From: Denitrificimonas caeni
GTDB taxonomy: Bacteria > Pseudomonadota > Gammaproteobacteria > Pseudomonadales > Pseudomonadaceae
DNA: 64,000 nucleotides
Reading direction: 5' to 3'
Assembly: GCF_905120345.1 (NCBI RefSeq)
Contig: NZ_CAJHOA010000002.1
Span: 43,773 to 107,772, forward strand
The notes under the pieces were generated by a model. That model made no database searches. It saw nothing but the letters and a program-made list of their open reading frames with translations, and was not told the DNA's origin. This document shows, piece after piece, positions 8,121 to 17,938 of this stretch. Position 1 is the first letter of the stretch, and each line of letters begins with the position of its first letter. The position numbers were made by a program, and so were the translations under genes.

Positions 8121-8123
8121 TGA

Positions 8124-9239
8124 TCAACCCCGCCCCACAGGCTTAGCATAAGTATCCGGCTTCTCACGGTCGAATATTTCATTGGCCCACAACATCACCA
8201 CCATTTCATCGTCACCCACGTTAGTAATATCGTGAGTCCAACCGGTAACGGTTTCAACAATTTCTGGCTGTTCGCCACTGGTGTGCAATTCGTAAAACTC
8301 GCCCGTCAGCATATGACGGAAACGGAAACAGGCTTGACCCTTAATCACTAAAAACTTTTCGGTTTTCGAGTGATGGTAATGACCGCCACGGGTGATACCG
8401 GGATGCGCAGTGAAGAATGAAAACTGCCCGGCATCTTTGGTTTTTAGCATTTCAACAAATACGCCGCGCTCATCACCGTACTTAGGCACTTGATAGCTGA
8501 ACTGCTCAGGCTTTAAGTAACTGACATAGGTGGAGTACAACGCACGAACTAGGCCATTGCCTACATTTTCAGTGATCAAGTTGTCGCGACTGTCTTTAAA
8601 AGCTTGCAGCTGCTCAGCCAAACCACCCACGCTAATCTGATACTGCTGCGCAATATCAACAAAGCCGCTTTGCGTTAACTGGCCATCCAGCACTTGTAAA
8701 AAAGATTCCACCACATCATCGATATACACCAAGTTAATTTGCGCACTTGAGTCGTTGATCTGAATCGGCAAGCCTTGTGAAATATTGTGGCAGAAGGTGG
8801 CAACTGCTGAGTTGTAATTGGGACGCGCCCACTTACCAAACACATTAGCTAAACGATAAATAAATACGGGCGCACCGCTGCGCTGAGCAAAGGTTAACAA
8901 TGCATCTTCAGCGGCGCGTTTACTGGCTCCATAGGGATTGTCTGCCGTTGCTTGAATCGAAGAGCTGTAGACCACAGGAATGGTTTTACCCGCTTGTTGC
9001 AATGCATCGCATAACGCTTGAGTTAAGTCAGCATTACCTTGCTGAAACTCAGCGGGGTCTTCTGGGCGATTAACACCGGCTAAGTGAAAGACTAGATCAG
9101 CGTCAGTCACCAGTTGCAGCAAATCAGACTGTGTGTGCTCACGAGTAAAGCACAACACTTCTACATCAGTACGCTCAGCTAAATGCAGTTGTAGATTTTT
9201 ACCGACAAAACCATTGGCACCCGTAATTAAAACACGCAT
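8124..9239 (-). CDS. wbjC: Bifunctional SDR/cupin sugar-nucleotide reductase (WbjC/FnlB)
   Basis: A 371-residue protein of two domains. Residues 1 to about 240 form an extended SDR fold with GANGFVGKNL, YSSSIQATADNPYGASKRAAE (Y-x3-K) and VFGKWARPNYNS. Residues about 245-371 form a cupin with HPGITRGGHYHHSKTEKFLV. This fusion is the WbjC/CapF/FnlB architecture, which acts between WbjB and WbjD to give UDP-N-acetyl-L-fucosamine or its precursor. The gene follows wbjB by 3 bp. Stop at 8124 falls directly against the repeat block, so repeat DNA begins right after the coding sequence. Confidence 0.9.
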   Translation of the reverse strand: MRVLITGANGFVGKNLQLHLAERTDVEVLCFTREHTQSDLLQLVTDADLVFHLAGVNRPEDPAEFQQGNADLTQALCDALQQAGKTIPVVYSSSIQATADNPYGASKRAAEDALLTFAQRSGAPVFIYRLANVFGKWARPNYNSAVATFCHNISQGLPIQINDSSAQINLVYIDDVVESFLQVLDGQLTQSGFVDIAQQYQISVGGLAEQLQAFKDSRDNLITENVGNGLVRALYSTYVSYLKPEQFSYQVPKYGDERGVFVEMLKTKDAGQFSFFTAHPGITRGGHYHHSKTEKFLVIKGQACFRFRHMLTGEFYELHTSGEQPEIVETVTGWTHDITNVGDDEMVVMLWANEIFDREKPDTYAKPVGRG

Positions 9240-9242
9240 GCC

Positions 9243-10277
9243 TTACTCCTCAGCTGCAATATTTTCGCCACGCTGGATAGCAGGCATAAAGGTGAGTTTC
9301 ATTAACAACTGTTGCATACCAGCAACATCTAGGCGCTGAGTATTGTGCGAGTTGTAATCTTCAACCTTGGACAAATCTTTTTGCCCTTCATCTACATATT
9401 TCGCATAATTCAGGTCACGCAAATCAGGCGGTATACGGTAATAGTCGCCCATATCCTCAGCACACAACATCTCTTCACGGCTCAATAAAGCTTCATAGAG
9501 CTTTTCACCATGACGCGTACCGATGATATTGATCGGATGTTCTGGCTTACCAACAATTTCAGTTAATGCTCGGGCTAAAGTTTCAACCGTAGCAGCTGGG
9601 GCTTTTTGTACGAACAGGTCACCATTATTGCCATGCTCAAAGGCATACAACACCAGATCCACCGCATCGGCCAAAGTCATCATAAAGCGTGTCATATTCG
9701 GATCAGTGATGGTCAACGGCTGATCCGCGCGAATTTGCTCAACAAACAAAGGAATCACCGAACCGCGTGAAGCCATCACGTTGCCATAACGGGTGCCGCA
9801 AATCACGGTTTTGGTCTCATCGACGTTACGTGACTTAGCTACCATGACTTTTTCCATCATCGCTTTAGAGATACCCATGGCATTAATGGGGTACACCGCT
9901 TTATCTGTACTTAAGCACACCACACGCTTCACTTCGTTCTGGATCGCTGCTTCTAAAACATTCTCAGTACCAAGAATATTAGTCTTAACCGCTTCCATCG
10001 GGTGAAACTCGCAGGATGGCACCTGCTTTAATGCAGCGGCATGGAAAATGTAATCCACACCACGGGTCGCATTGAGCACACTCATGTAGTCGCGTACATC
10101 ACCGATATAGAACTTAAGCTTAGGACTAGGGAAACGCTTACGCATGTCATCTTGCTTTTTCTCGTCACGGCTGAAGATTCGGATTTCAACAATGTCGGAT
10201 TCGAGGAAGCGTTTTAGAACAGCGTTGCCGAATGAGCCGGTGCCGCCGGTGATGAGGAGGGTTTTGTTTTTAAACAT
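9243..10277 (-). CDS. wbjB: UDP-GlcNAc 4,6-dehydratase/5-epimerase (WbjB/FnlA/CapE)
   Basis: A 344-residue extended SDR. It begins MFKNKTLLITGGTGSFGNAV (Rossmann loop), with AALKQVPSCEFHPMEAV, STDKAVYPINAMGISKAMME (Met replaces the usual Tyr in the M-x3-K pair, as in short FlaA1/CapE enzymes) and RYGNVMASRGSVIPLF. It catalyses the first step of UDP-L-FucNAc synthesis. An AAGGAAAAG ribosome site precedes the ATG at 10277, which is favoured over an earlier in-frame codon at 10322. It overlaps the end of the upstream glycosyltransferase by 8 bp. Confidence 0.9.
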   Translation of the reverse strand: MFKNKTLLITGGTGSFGNAVLKRFLESDIVEIRIFSRDEKKQDDMRKRFPSPKLKFYIGDVRDYMSVLNATRGVDYIFHAAALKQVPSCEFHPMEAVKTNILGTENVLEAAIQNEVKRVVCLSTDKAVYPINAMGISKAMMEKVMVAKSRNVDETKTVICGTRYGNVMASRGSVIPLFVEQIRADQPLTITDPNMTRFMMTLADAVDLVLYAFEHGNNGDLFVQKAPAATVETLARALTEIVGKPEHPINIIGTRHGEKLYEALLSREEMLCAEDMGDYYRIPPDLRDLNYAKYVDEGQKDLSKVEDYNSHNTQRLDVAGMQQLLMKLTFMPAIQRGENIAAEE

Positions 10278-11403
10278 TTTTAGCTTTTCCTTGTTGATAC
10301 GCGATATCCCAGACTTTCTCATACTGGCTGCATACTTTTTCTAAAGTGTATTGTTCTTTTACTTTCGAAAAAGCATTCTCTTTGAATAGCTCAGTCTTAG
10401 CAGTATCCGTAATCATCACGTTTATTGCTTCTACTAAACTCTGAACATCCTTTGGCTCTATAACGATACCGCATGGTTTTTCTGAGCCGGCATCTAGCAT
10501 GCTTGCAATAGCACCTACATTTGTTGCTATCACAGGGCACTTCATAGCCATTGCTTCAATAATCACATTAGGGAAACCTTCTGAATAACTTGGCAGAACA
10601 AGCATGGAGGCACTTCTCATCTGAGCTAAGATATCTTCTTTCGTAAGCACCCCCAATAAGCTTATCTTTACACTTGTACCAGCCGTAGATTTCAATAGGC
10701 TTTCCTTAACGTCGTCTTCATACGGGCCTATTAAGAGTAACTCATCCACATTACTCAATAGTGAACATGCCTTAACCAACTCAAAAACGCCTTTGTTTTT
10801 AACTACGTGACCAACAAAAATAATTTCTACTCTAGCGTAATTATCTTCATTGATAACTTGATTATCTTTATTTAGAAGCTTTGCAACAGAGCCTGAAACC
10901 GGATTGGGAATATTATAAATATTTTCAAAACCGCTAGCAGATAGAACTTGATGAGTTTCATTATCAAGCACCATAACTGCAGAAGTTAAAGAAACAACTC
11001 GTTTTAAAAGCTTCCACTCCCAATTATTTAGTCTGCTTATCTCAGGTATGCGACCGAATCGAAAGTGAATAACTATAGGTATGCGATAAAAACTTGCTAA
11101 TAATGATAAGAGTAAATCCCTCCATAAACCCATAGAACCACTACTAGTCATATGAATCACATCTGGCTTATGATTTCTTATCAGCTGATAAAAACTTGCA
11201 ATAATACCTAGAGCATCTTTAGAGCCTGCAATTACACGAGAAGCAACACCGGAATCAGTAATCGCCCTAGACTTAACAGCTGTGTCTTGATGAACAATGG
11301 TTACATTTCCATTACTTTGATAGTAATCAAGCACGTTTACAGTCCAACTGGCAATTCCTCCTACTGGTGGCGGGAGAGGAGACAACAAAAAAATCTTACT
11401 CAT
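10270..11403 (-). CDS. Glycosyltransferase family 4
   Basis: 377 residues, GT-B fold. The N-terminus SKIFLLSPLPPPVGGIASWT is the usual Gly-rich acceptor-domain loop. The C-terminal donor domain has VEIIFVGHVVKNKGVFELVK, LLIGPYEDD, SYSEGFPNVIIEAMAMKCPV (the E-x7-E motif) and ATNVGAI. It builds one linkage of the polysaccharide repeat unit on the cytoplasmic side; the sugar is unknown. It lies inside the AT-rich core of the locus. Confidence 0.85.
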   Translation of the reverse strand: MSKIFLLSPLPPPVGGIASWTVNVLDYYQSNGNVTIVHQDTAVKSRAITDSGVASRVIAGSKDALGIIASFYQLIRNHKPDVIHMTSSGSMGLWRDLLLSLLASFYRIPIVIHFRFGRIPEISRLNNWEWKLLKRVVSLTSAVMVLDNETHQVLSASGFENIYNIPNPVSGSVAKLLNKDNQVINEDNYARVEIIFVGHVVKNKGVFELVKACSLLSNVDELLLIGPYEDDVKESLLKSTAGTSVKISLLGVLTKEDILAQMRSASMLVLPSYSEGFPNVIIEAMAMKCPVIATNVGAIASMLDAGSEKPCGIVIEPKDVQSLVEAINVMITDTAKTELFKENAFSKVKEQYTLEKVCSQYEKVWDIAYQQGKAKNV

Positions 11404-11428
11404 AACAACACCACTAAAAAATTATTAA

Positions 11429-12781
11429 TCAAAGAGTATCATTAACACGATATTTTTCAGCTTTATAAAACTGTAAAATCAAAATAAAAAACAATGAAAA
11501 AAACATTAAATTCGCGTAGCTAGACAGCAAGTAAATAATTTTAAAATTCCCTAAAAACAAAAACAATGTAACTAAAGAAAACAGAATAACAAAAAACCTA
11601 TAAAAATCTCGCAATTTAACATTAATAAATCTGCGATACATTAAAAAAAGCATTAATAATGGATATAAAAAAAACGCATAAATCAATATAGAACCTATCA
11701 AGCCAGCACCATTCAAAATTCTAATATATCCAACATCTGAACCTCTAACTTGATTTGCTGACGGTACAAAACGACTAAAATCTCCACTTCCAAAAACCAA
11801 ATCAAAAGCATCATTTGGTAAAACAATCATATTGAATAAAGTGCCTGCAGTTGTAGAAGAAACACCACCACTAGAGAACTGATCAAGCATTATAAGTGAA
11901 CGTGACAATGGGTGCTCATAACCAAAATCAGAAATAACATCGTATTTATAAGATTCTATAAAAGGAATAGAAGATAAAAACAGCAAAATAAATAACATTA
12001 TAAAGCAGAAAAGAACAATAAGTTTAATTAACACAGACGTACGCATTGATAAAAGAAAAGAAATTAAAAGTAGGGGGACACATAATACAAAGCCAGTTCT
12101 TGCTGATAATAATGACGCGAAAAGGCATAAAATCAAAATACACCCAGCAAGAAATTTTTTTAAATTTTTCAAAAAATAAAGATAACCACTAGAAATCAAA
12201 ATCAAAAGGGCTAAATTCATTGATGCACCATCACCTCCAGTAGGATGAAAAGCGGGCACTCTTAATAAGACTAGATGATCACCACGTGAATAATCACGAT
12301 AAAAAAACAGGTCCATCACTGACCTGAATGATGGAAAAAGATAGCTTATCATAATCACGCTACCCCATATGACTACGCAAAAAAAGCAAACTTTAAAGAA
12401 GTACTCTAGTGAATCTACACCTTTCACTTTATAGAAAAAATCAGCCAGTGTATATGAAACAATAATTGCTAACACAGAAAAAACAACACTATTAAAGCCA
12501 CTTAAATCTCCAATTTTCATAGTTACCAACAAAAAGTAAGAGAAAGGAACAATCCAAAAAACAACAAGCAAATAAAATGTTTTATTTAACTTTTTATCAC
12601 TAATCAGTTCTATTAAAAAAACAATTAAAAAGAAAAAAGAAAAATACAAATGCGTCGAATTTAAATAAATAGAATTAAAAAAATTAATTACTGGTCCTAC
12701 AAAAAGAAAAAAAACTGAGCAAAAAAGCCAAAAAGATTTCAAACCTCTCTTAACCGAATAATCATTGCCATTAACTCTCAT
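11429..12781 (-). CDS. wzy: O-antigen/capsule polymerase, Wzy-like membrane protein
   Basis: About 450 residues dominated by roughly ten to twelve hydrophobic helices, for example FWLFCSVFFLFVGPVINFF near the start and LMFFSLFFILILQFY near the end. A large loop (residues about 290-350, PLSRSLIMLDQFSSGGVSS then GSGDFSRFVPSANQVRGSD) is typical of Wzy proteins, which are recognised by topology more than sequence. This is the only such protein in the locus and fits the polymerase of a Wzx/Wzy pathway. The start is placed at the ATG at 12781, with GAGAG upstream; a TTG lies at 12793. Very AT-rich DNA. Confidence 0.72.
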   Translation of the reverse strand: MRVNGNDYSVKRGLKSFWLFCSVFFLFVGPVINFFNSIYLNSTHLYFSFFFLIVFLIELISDKKLNKTFYLLVVFWIVPFSYFLLVTMKIGDLSGFNSVVFSVLAIIVSYTLADFFYKVKGVDSLEYFFKVCFFCVVIWGSVIMISYLFPSFRSVMDLFFYRDYSRGDHLVLLRVPAFHPTGGDGASMNLALLILISSGYLYFLKNLKKFLAGCILILCLFASLLSARTGFVLCVPLLLISFLLSMRTSVLIKLIVLFCFIMLFILLFLSSIPFIESYKYDVISDFGYEHPLSRSLIMLDQFSSGGVSSTTAGTLFNMIVLPNDAFDLVFGSGDFSRFVPSANQVRGSDVGYIRILNGAGLIGSILIYAFFLYPLLMLFLMYRRFINVKLRDFYRFFVILFSLVTLFLFLGNFKIIYLLSSYANLMFFSLFFILILQFYKAEKYRVNDTL

Positions 12782-12830
12782 ATATACTCTCAATCACTTT
12801 ACTAATAAAATAAAACATCAGAAACATAAC

Positions 12831-12860
12831 TCAAAACCAATCAAAACCAATCAAAACCAA
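12831..12860. repeat. 10-bp direct repeat x3 (TCAAAACCAA)
   Basis: Three contiguous copies of TCAAAACCAA (the last ends with T in place of the next TC) lie in the short gap between the wzy-like gene and the glycosyltransferase 2 gene. It is probably slippage-prone sequence; no function is evident. Confidence 0.7.
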
Positions 12861-13772
12861 CTAATTTAAAGCAACCCCAAAACGCAATAAAAAATACTTA
12901 AAATACTGTTTAAACCCAGCTCGTCTTATATAATAAAATGCCACTCTAAAGTGTTTAAAGGATTCAAAACGCTCACCTGAAGCTTTTACAATCTGCCTCG
13001 CTAACCAAAGCTCTATACCCGCTTTTCGTCTATTCAACTCTGCATTAGAAAAATAATTATTCTTCTCAGCCTTATCTAAAAAAAGCCGAACATTATTATA
13101 TACTTTAAGATAATCATTACTTCTACTTAAAGACCCTTCTCTATTAGTTTTTATAAAACCCGGCCCTCCCCCTCCTTTGGCTTTAAGCTTCTTTTTAATA
13201 AGTCTTATGACTAAATCATAATCCTCATTATTAACTAGCGTCTCATCAAATCCACCTACATCAATTAAATTTTTCAATCGAAACAAATAAGTATGAACCC
13301 CTCCTGGAAAACCATTCTTTCTTCCAATCAAGTCAGGATTTAAGACTCCATCAAATCTACCATACTGTTGAAACTCACCATTCTCTTTAACATGAGTACC
13401 ATAAACACCAAAATAATCTAAGCTAAGCGTCTTCATAGCAAGATCTTTCTTCTCTATATTATCTTCCAGCATTACATCATCTGAATCTAAAAAAGTAACA
13501 AAATCAGAGGTACAATATTTTAATCCGTAATTTCTAGCTGATGATGGTCCTCCATTCTCTTTCTTTAATAAGAAAATAGGTGAGGATGAAAGCTTGAATA
13601 AATTATCAGCAACTAAATCTGATGTATTATTACTAGACCCATCATCTACAACAATAATTTGTTCAGGGAGAACTTTTTGATTAATAACAGATTCTACAGC
13701 TCTACTTAAATCAGAATACTCATCATTATAAGTTGTTATTATCACACAACAATTTGAGACTTTACTATTCAA
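12861..13772 (-). CDS. Glycosyltransferase family 2
   Basis: 303 residues, GT-A fold. The N-terminus has CVIITTYNDEYSDLSRAVES, then IIVVDDGSSNNTSDLV, NGGPSSARNYGLKYC and TFLDSDDVM (the metal-binding D-x-D region). It transfers a sugar from a nucleotide donor in repeat-unit assembly. No ATG is available near the conserved start. A TTG at 13772, preceded by AAGGA nine bases upstream and overlapping the stop of the pyruvyltransferase gene (TTGA), is the best start. AT-rich. Confidence 0.85.
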   Translation of the reverse strand: MNSKVSNCCVIITTYNDEYSDLSRAVESVINQKVLPEQIIVVDDGSSNNTSDLVADNLFKLSSSPIFLLKKENGGPSSARNYGLKYCTSDFVTFLDSDDVMLEDNIEKKDLAMKTLSLDYFGVYGTHVKENGEFQQYGRFDGVLNPDLIGRKNGFPGGVHTYLFRLKNLIDVGGFDETLVNNEDYDLVIRLIKKKLKAKGGGGPGFIKTNREGSLSRSNDYLKVYNNVRLFLDKAEKNNYFSNAELNRRKAGIELWLARQIVKASGERFESFKHFRVAFYYIRRAGFKQYFKYFLLRFGVALN

Positions 13773-14902
13773 TTTATATTATCCTTAAAAAACTTATAAG
13801 CTCTACTTCTCTCTTGCATTATAATATCATCAACATGAAACCAATTTATTTTATTTTTTATTTTAAAATCAAGATCTACACTATCAAAATCATATATTAT
13901 TTGATCTAACAGCCCTAATTTTCCCAAGATCGACTCAAACCTCGACACTCCTCGCTGTAAATTAGCGATCACCAAAAAAGGCTTTTTATTAATAATTGAA
14001 AATAAACACCCATGAAATGAATCGGTAACTATATAGCTAGCACTAGCAAAAGATGATAGCCAGTCTTCTACGGCAGGTATTTTATAATCTTCCATATCAC
14101 TAGAGATTAAATCTCCTAATCCAAGCCTCGACTGACAACTAAAAGTTTCTGTATTTAATCTAGATGCAATCACTTTAGCTAAATTTATTTTCTCTTCAGT
14201 TTTATCTAAAAAATAAGTAAAAACACCCTCACTCTCACCCTTGCATTTATCGCCTAATAACGCCAAGTATTCTTCTTTATCTAATAGGAGAGTAGGATCT
14301 AATAAGCAAACACTATCAACTCCTAAATACTTTGAGCACAAGTCAACTCCTGACTGCTCCCTAACAGATATTGCATCAAACTTTTTCGCAAGCTCAGCAC
14401 ATTTAGCAGTATCTTTCTTATTATACTCCCATTCACTTACACCAAATGATGCTGCATAAGATATACGCTTAACTTTATCGCAATTCTCTAAAAAGTCTAA
14501 ATAATAATTATAGATATTTAATGAGTATTTAGGTCTCCAGACTTGATCACTACCAACTATTACTAACTCATAGCGATTCCTATAAAAATTTAACTTTAAT
14601 TCTGTTTCAGTACTAAGAGTTTCCGTCTGAAAAATATTATCCCTAATAAATTTATGATTTCCTGCCATAAAATATTCGAAGTGCTTTTCAAAATCTATAG
14701 GTACCTTACGCCTCCCTCTCAACTTCATTAAGAGACGATATCCAAACCTTATCTGCTTATATAAAAAACCAGGATTATTATCAATATAATCAATTGTGAC
14801 GACATCATGCCCTAGTGTACGCAGTACTTTTTGCAAAGCAAAAGCCTGCATAATACCGCCATAATTATGACCAAGCGGCTGAGTCATTATTGCAATTTTC
14901 AT
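13769..14902 (-). CDS. Polysaccharide pyruvyl transferase family protein
   Basis: 377 residues of the WcaK/CsaB/PssM pyruvyltransferase fold. The N-terminus IMTQPLGHNYGGIMQAFALQ is characteristic, followed by VIVGSDQVWRPKYS, ISYAASFGVSEW, VREQSGVDLC, CLLDPTLLL and TDSFHGCLFSI. These proteins add pyruvate ketals or act in sugar modification, and often occur next to FrhB-like and nitroreductase-like genes, as here. The substrate cannot be told. It overlaps the upstream gene fragment by 4 bp (ATGA). Confidence 0.85.
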   Translation of the reverse strand: MKIAIMTQPLGHNYGGIMQAFALQKVLRTLGHDVVTIDYIDNNPGFLYKQIRFGYRLLMKLRGRRKVPIDFEKHFEYFMAGNHKFIRDNIFQTETLSTETELKLNFYRNRYELVIVGSDQVWRPKYSLNIYNYYLDFLENCDKVKRISYAASFGVSEWEYNKKDTAKCAELAKKFDAISVREQSGVDLCSKYLGVDSVCLLDPTLLLDKEEYLALLGDKCKGESEGVFTYFLDKTEEKINLAKVIASRLNTETFSCQSRLGLGDLISSDMEDYKIPAVEDWLSSFASASYIVTDSFHGCLFSIINKKPFLVIANLQRGVSRFESILGKLGLLDQIIYDFDSVDLDFKIKNKINWFHVDDIIMQERSRAYKFFKDNIN

Positions 14903-15417
14903 TTCTGCCTCATTATTCGTACAATTACGCGTGTTACCAAGTGCTTAAAGCCTTTTCGTCTATAGTATGTTCCACGAGTAGCAAGCCTTAAAGATAAGAG
15001 CATCTTGTGCATTTCTTTATCAAACTCTGCGGCTGACGGGCTCTGGCTCCAAACCTCTAAGCTTTTCTTACGGGAAGCCCGTCTTAGTTTTTGTACCAGC
15101 GTTGCATCGAGTGAAACACTATTTTTTCCATACCTTTTCTCGGGTATGGTTATACTTTTCTTTTGTGCTTCTTTGATTCTAACGTAAAGACCTTCGTGTC
15201 TATGGTTGTAGCTGCCTTGCTGGAACGCACGCATGGTGTCGGAGCTGATTGATTCAATGAACAGCGCCGAGTTGCTTGCCCCTTCTTGTATGATTACTTC
15301 AGCCAATGAGCTGCGAGTAATTATTACACTGGTACCACGACCGTCTTGGCTATAGGGTTCGAGCCAGGCATCACCTAGGGAAATATCGGCTATATCAGTG
15401 AGCAACATAAATCTCAT
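14899..15417 (-). pseudogene. C-terminal fragment of an FrhB-type F420 hydrogenase/dehydrogenase beta-subunit family protein
   Basis: 172 residues. The start region DIADISLGDAWLEPYSQDGR followed by GTSVIITRS matches the C-terminal half of Coenzyme F420 hydrogenase/dehydrogenase beta-subunit family proteins found in polysaccharide loci, which usually have about 400 residues and begin with a 4Fe-4S cluster domain rich in CxxCxxC motifs. No such cysteines or N-terminal domain exist here, and the preceding DNA is the nitroreductase-like gene in another frame. I read this as a 5' deletion that fused the remainder to the end of the upstream gene; a 22-bp overlap remains. It may still be translated from the ATG at 15417. 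Confidence 0.7.
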
Positions 15418-16381
15418 CTGTTGGATTGCGAGGAGAATATGCAGCAGTATAGTTTTCTTTCAAAGAACCAATACCTATCATCATGATTAATCGCTCGTTA
15501 TCAGGTATTTCTGAAGCCAATTTCACTTTCTTCTCAATAAAATAGGGATAGCATGTATTTAAAGGACATGCACCAAGGCCTGCGGCGTGAATAGCTAACA
15601 ATATATTCATTGAAAAAAGTCCACCATCAATAAAAATCTGATTGCTCTCATAATTCGTAAAAGCTTTTGCGTCTGCTGTAACTATAAGGAGCTTATCAAT
15701 CACATCAGTAAACCCAGCGTTACCATTTTGATAAGATAATAATTCTTTAATTTTTAATTTATCGCTATAACAATGTGCCTTCCAGCCCTGTCTATTGCAT
15801 ACAGAAGGTGCACTTTTAGCAATATCAACTATGTCACGTATAGTTTCAGCAGAAATAGTTTCACTAGAAAAATCTCTAACACTAACCCTACCTTGAGCAA
15901 AATCACGAAACTCCTGTAAATCTAAAGTGCTAGAAAACTCTTTTTGTATGTGTTTTAACCCACCATTACCATCATGACTTCCCTCACTTATAAACTCAGT
16001 AACAGCCAGTTCAAAACTTGATGGAAGATCAAAACTGTTTTCCTCGTTAAACTTAAGATAATCTGAAAAAGTTTTTCTTATAGATACAATCAAACCATCA
16101 GCACCATATAAACTCTCATACTGTGATGCTTTACTGATTACATTAAGTATTTTTGGCTGACCAAAACCTAGCCTTGGCTCAGGTAAAGCAAGGCCTTTTT
16201 CAACAATATGATAATGCTTTGTTAAATAGTATTTTAAATGTGCTTTATCATTTTTTAAATTTCTTTCTTTAAAACCATATTTTAAGTGATGCATCAAATC
16301 ACATATCTTTGTATAGACTTCTCCAAATGGTGTTCCATACAGTAAAAAACTTTTCATCTTCCTTAAAAAAACATTAAGCAC
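15395..16381 (-). CDS. Nitroreductase family protein in polysaccharide locus
   Basis: 328 residues. The C-terminal half is a nitroreductase/FMN oxidoreductase fold: SVRDFSSETISAETIRDIVD, AKSAPSVCNRQGWKAHCYSD, then GGLFSMNILLAIHAAGLGAC. The N-terminal 130 residues form a domain seen in this polysaccharide-associated subgroup (YLTKHYHIVEKGLALPEPR). Its reaction is not known to me. The start is a GTG at 16381 with AGGTAGG upstream; an ATG at 16357 is the alternative. Neighbouring FrhB fragment and pyruvyltransferase are its usual companions, so the trio probably arrived together. Confidence 0.75.
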   Translation of the reverse strand: MLNVFLRKMKSFLLYGTPFGEVYTKICDLMHHLKYGFKERNLKNDKAHLKYYLTKHYHIVEKGLALPEPRLGFGQPKILNVISKASQYESLYGADGLIVSIRKTFSDYLKFNEENSFDLPSSFELAVTEFISEGSHDGNGGLKHIQKEFSSTLDLQEFRDFAQGRVSVRDFSSETISAETIRDIVDIAKSAPSVCNRQGWKAHCYSDKLKIKELLSYQNGNAGFTDVIDKLLIVTADAKAFTNYESNQIFIDGGLFSMNILLAIHAAGLGACPLNTCYPYFIEKKVKLASEIPDNERLIMMIGIGSLKENYTAAYSPRNPTDEIYVAH

Positions 16382-16402
16382 AATAAACCTACCTATAGAT
16401 AG

Positions 16403-17938
16403 CTATATAATTTTAGATTTAATCTTAGAAATTAAAAATCCACGTTCAAAACGATCAAGGCCAAAAACCAATACCGCAAAAAAAATACAGCTAGATATAT
16501 ATATAGATCCCAACCAAAAACCAATCTCATCAGATAGACTTAGAAGCAAGAAATAGTATGCAGCAATCACAAAAACGACAACGAATATACTTCGACCAAC
16601 AACCTCTTTAAGATAATTTTTAACGGGAAGACAAGTTAACTTTTTCAAGATCACTAATCTTGCCAGTAGCGCAATAAGAGATGTAACAATCCCTGCGTAT
16701 ATTACTTTTTCTGGCGACCCTTCAAATTTCAATATAGAATATGAAATAGGTAAGTTTAACAAAAGAATACCGCCCACTACAGTTTGATACAGTTTTATTC
16801 GACCAGTAGCTTGCGCTGAAGTTATTAATGGAGCGGATATACTATCAATTAAAATATTGATAATAATAAGCTTAACAAATAAAGCTGTATATTCCGGGAC
16901 GACTCCTAGCCAAACACTTAAAATATTTTCTATATTTATCAATACCGGCATAGATAAAAACAAAAGTAGAAAAAAATTATATTTCGCTCCATAACACACA
17001 AGTCTGTGCATATAGGTCATATCTTCTGCCGCATAGGATTTGATAATTTGCGGATTAATTGCTGCTTGTAAATTCTGCACAAAGCTATTCAAGGCTCCAG
17101 AAACTTGCATCGCAATAGCTCTAGCGGCGTTGACTGATGGGCCGAAAAAGATATTCAGCAGTACGTTCACACCCTGCCCGCTCATAACCGCCGCGATATT
17201 GCCCCACAGGTTCCAGCCGGTGTAAGGCAGCATGATATTGAATAGTTTCTTATCCCAGTACAGCCTAAAACGAGATTCTGCAAAGCGGCTTTTACAGTAA
17301 CTGCGGTACACCATAAATATGATAAAGACGACAGACAGACTGAACACTGCATAGAGAATCAGCTTATCCATGCCAAACCAGCTCAACATAAACACAATCA
17401 AAAGCTTAAGTATCACATCAATAATGCTCACCCAAGCAAACACACTCATACGTTCATGGGCAATAATCAGTGCGTTATACGGTACACTAATGATAGTGAC
17501 TACAAACGACAGTAGCGCAAAGTGAAAAACCCACTCGGCAGCCAGCATTCTATCGGCAGGTATGGTCATCTGTGTTTTCACAAACCACAGACCAACCGTT
17601 TCCCCCAACACCAATACAAACACAGCGATAAGCACGTGGATATTCAAACTCATGCTGAATATACCGCGCACATCCTTATCACCTGGCTTGCCTAGCTCAA
17701 ACGAGAGAAAGCGCTGGGTAGCTGACGACATGGCACTATTTAAAAAGCCCAGCATGGTGACGAAGCCAGCAACCACACTGTAAATACCAAAATCATCAAC
17801 ACCAAGGGTCTGTAATACGACCCTTGAGGTGTACAAGCTCACAGCCATAGTAAGTAGCATGCGGATGTAGAGCATCCCCGCATTTTTGGCCATGCGTTTG
17901 TATTTATTACTTTCCACGCTAGCTTGCAGCTTTGACAT
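16403..17938 (-). CDS. wzx: Wzx-type flippase, polysaccharide biosynthesis membrane protein
   Basis: About 511 residues with some twelve to fourteen hydrophobic helices. The N-terminal [20 protein letters not shown] and [20 protein letters not shown] are typical of the Wzx/RfbX MOP-superfamily exporters. It would flip the lipid-linked repeat unit to the periplasm. The start is uncertain: ATGs at 17974, 17947 and 17938 are all in frame and none has a strong ribosome site; all overlap the end of wbpP. The 5' part (17030-17938) is of normal base composition while the 3' part (16403-17030) is markedly AT-rich, suggesting a mosaic gene. Confidence 0.82.
   Translation of the reverse strand: MSKLQASVESNKYKRMAKNAGMLYIRMLLTMAVSLYTSRVVLQTLGVDDFGIYSVVAGFVTMLGFLNSAMSSATQRFLSFELGKPGDKDVRGIFSMSLNIHVLIAVFVLVLGETVGLWFVKTQMTIPADRMLAAEWVFHFALLSFVVTIISVPYNALIIAHERMSVFAWVSIIDVILKLLIVFMLSWFGMDKLILYAVFSLSVVFIIFMVYRSYCKSRFAESRFRLYWDKKLFNIMLPYTGWNLWGNIAAVMSGQGVNVLLNIFFGPSVNAARAIAMQVSGALNSFVQNLQAAINPQIIKSYAAEDMTYMHRLVCYGAKYNFFLLLFLSMPVLINIENILSVWLGVVPEYTALFVKLIIINILIDSISAPLITSAQATGRIKLYQTVVGGILLLNLPISYSILKFEGSPEKVIYAGIVTSLIALLARLVILKKLTCLPVKNYLKEVVGRSIFVVVFVIAAYYFLLLSLSDEIGFWLGSIYISSCIFFAVLVFGLDRFERGFLISKIKSKII

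Noticed and set aside
14899-15417. Complete small protein in its own right
   Set aside because: The start falls in the middle of the FrhB-family fold (DISLGDAW region), so a truncated gene is more likely.
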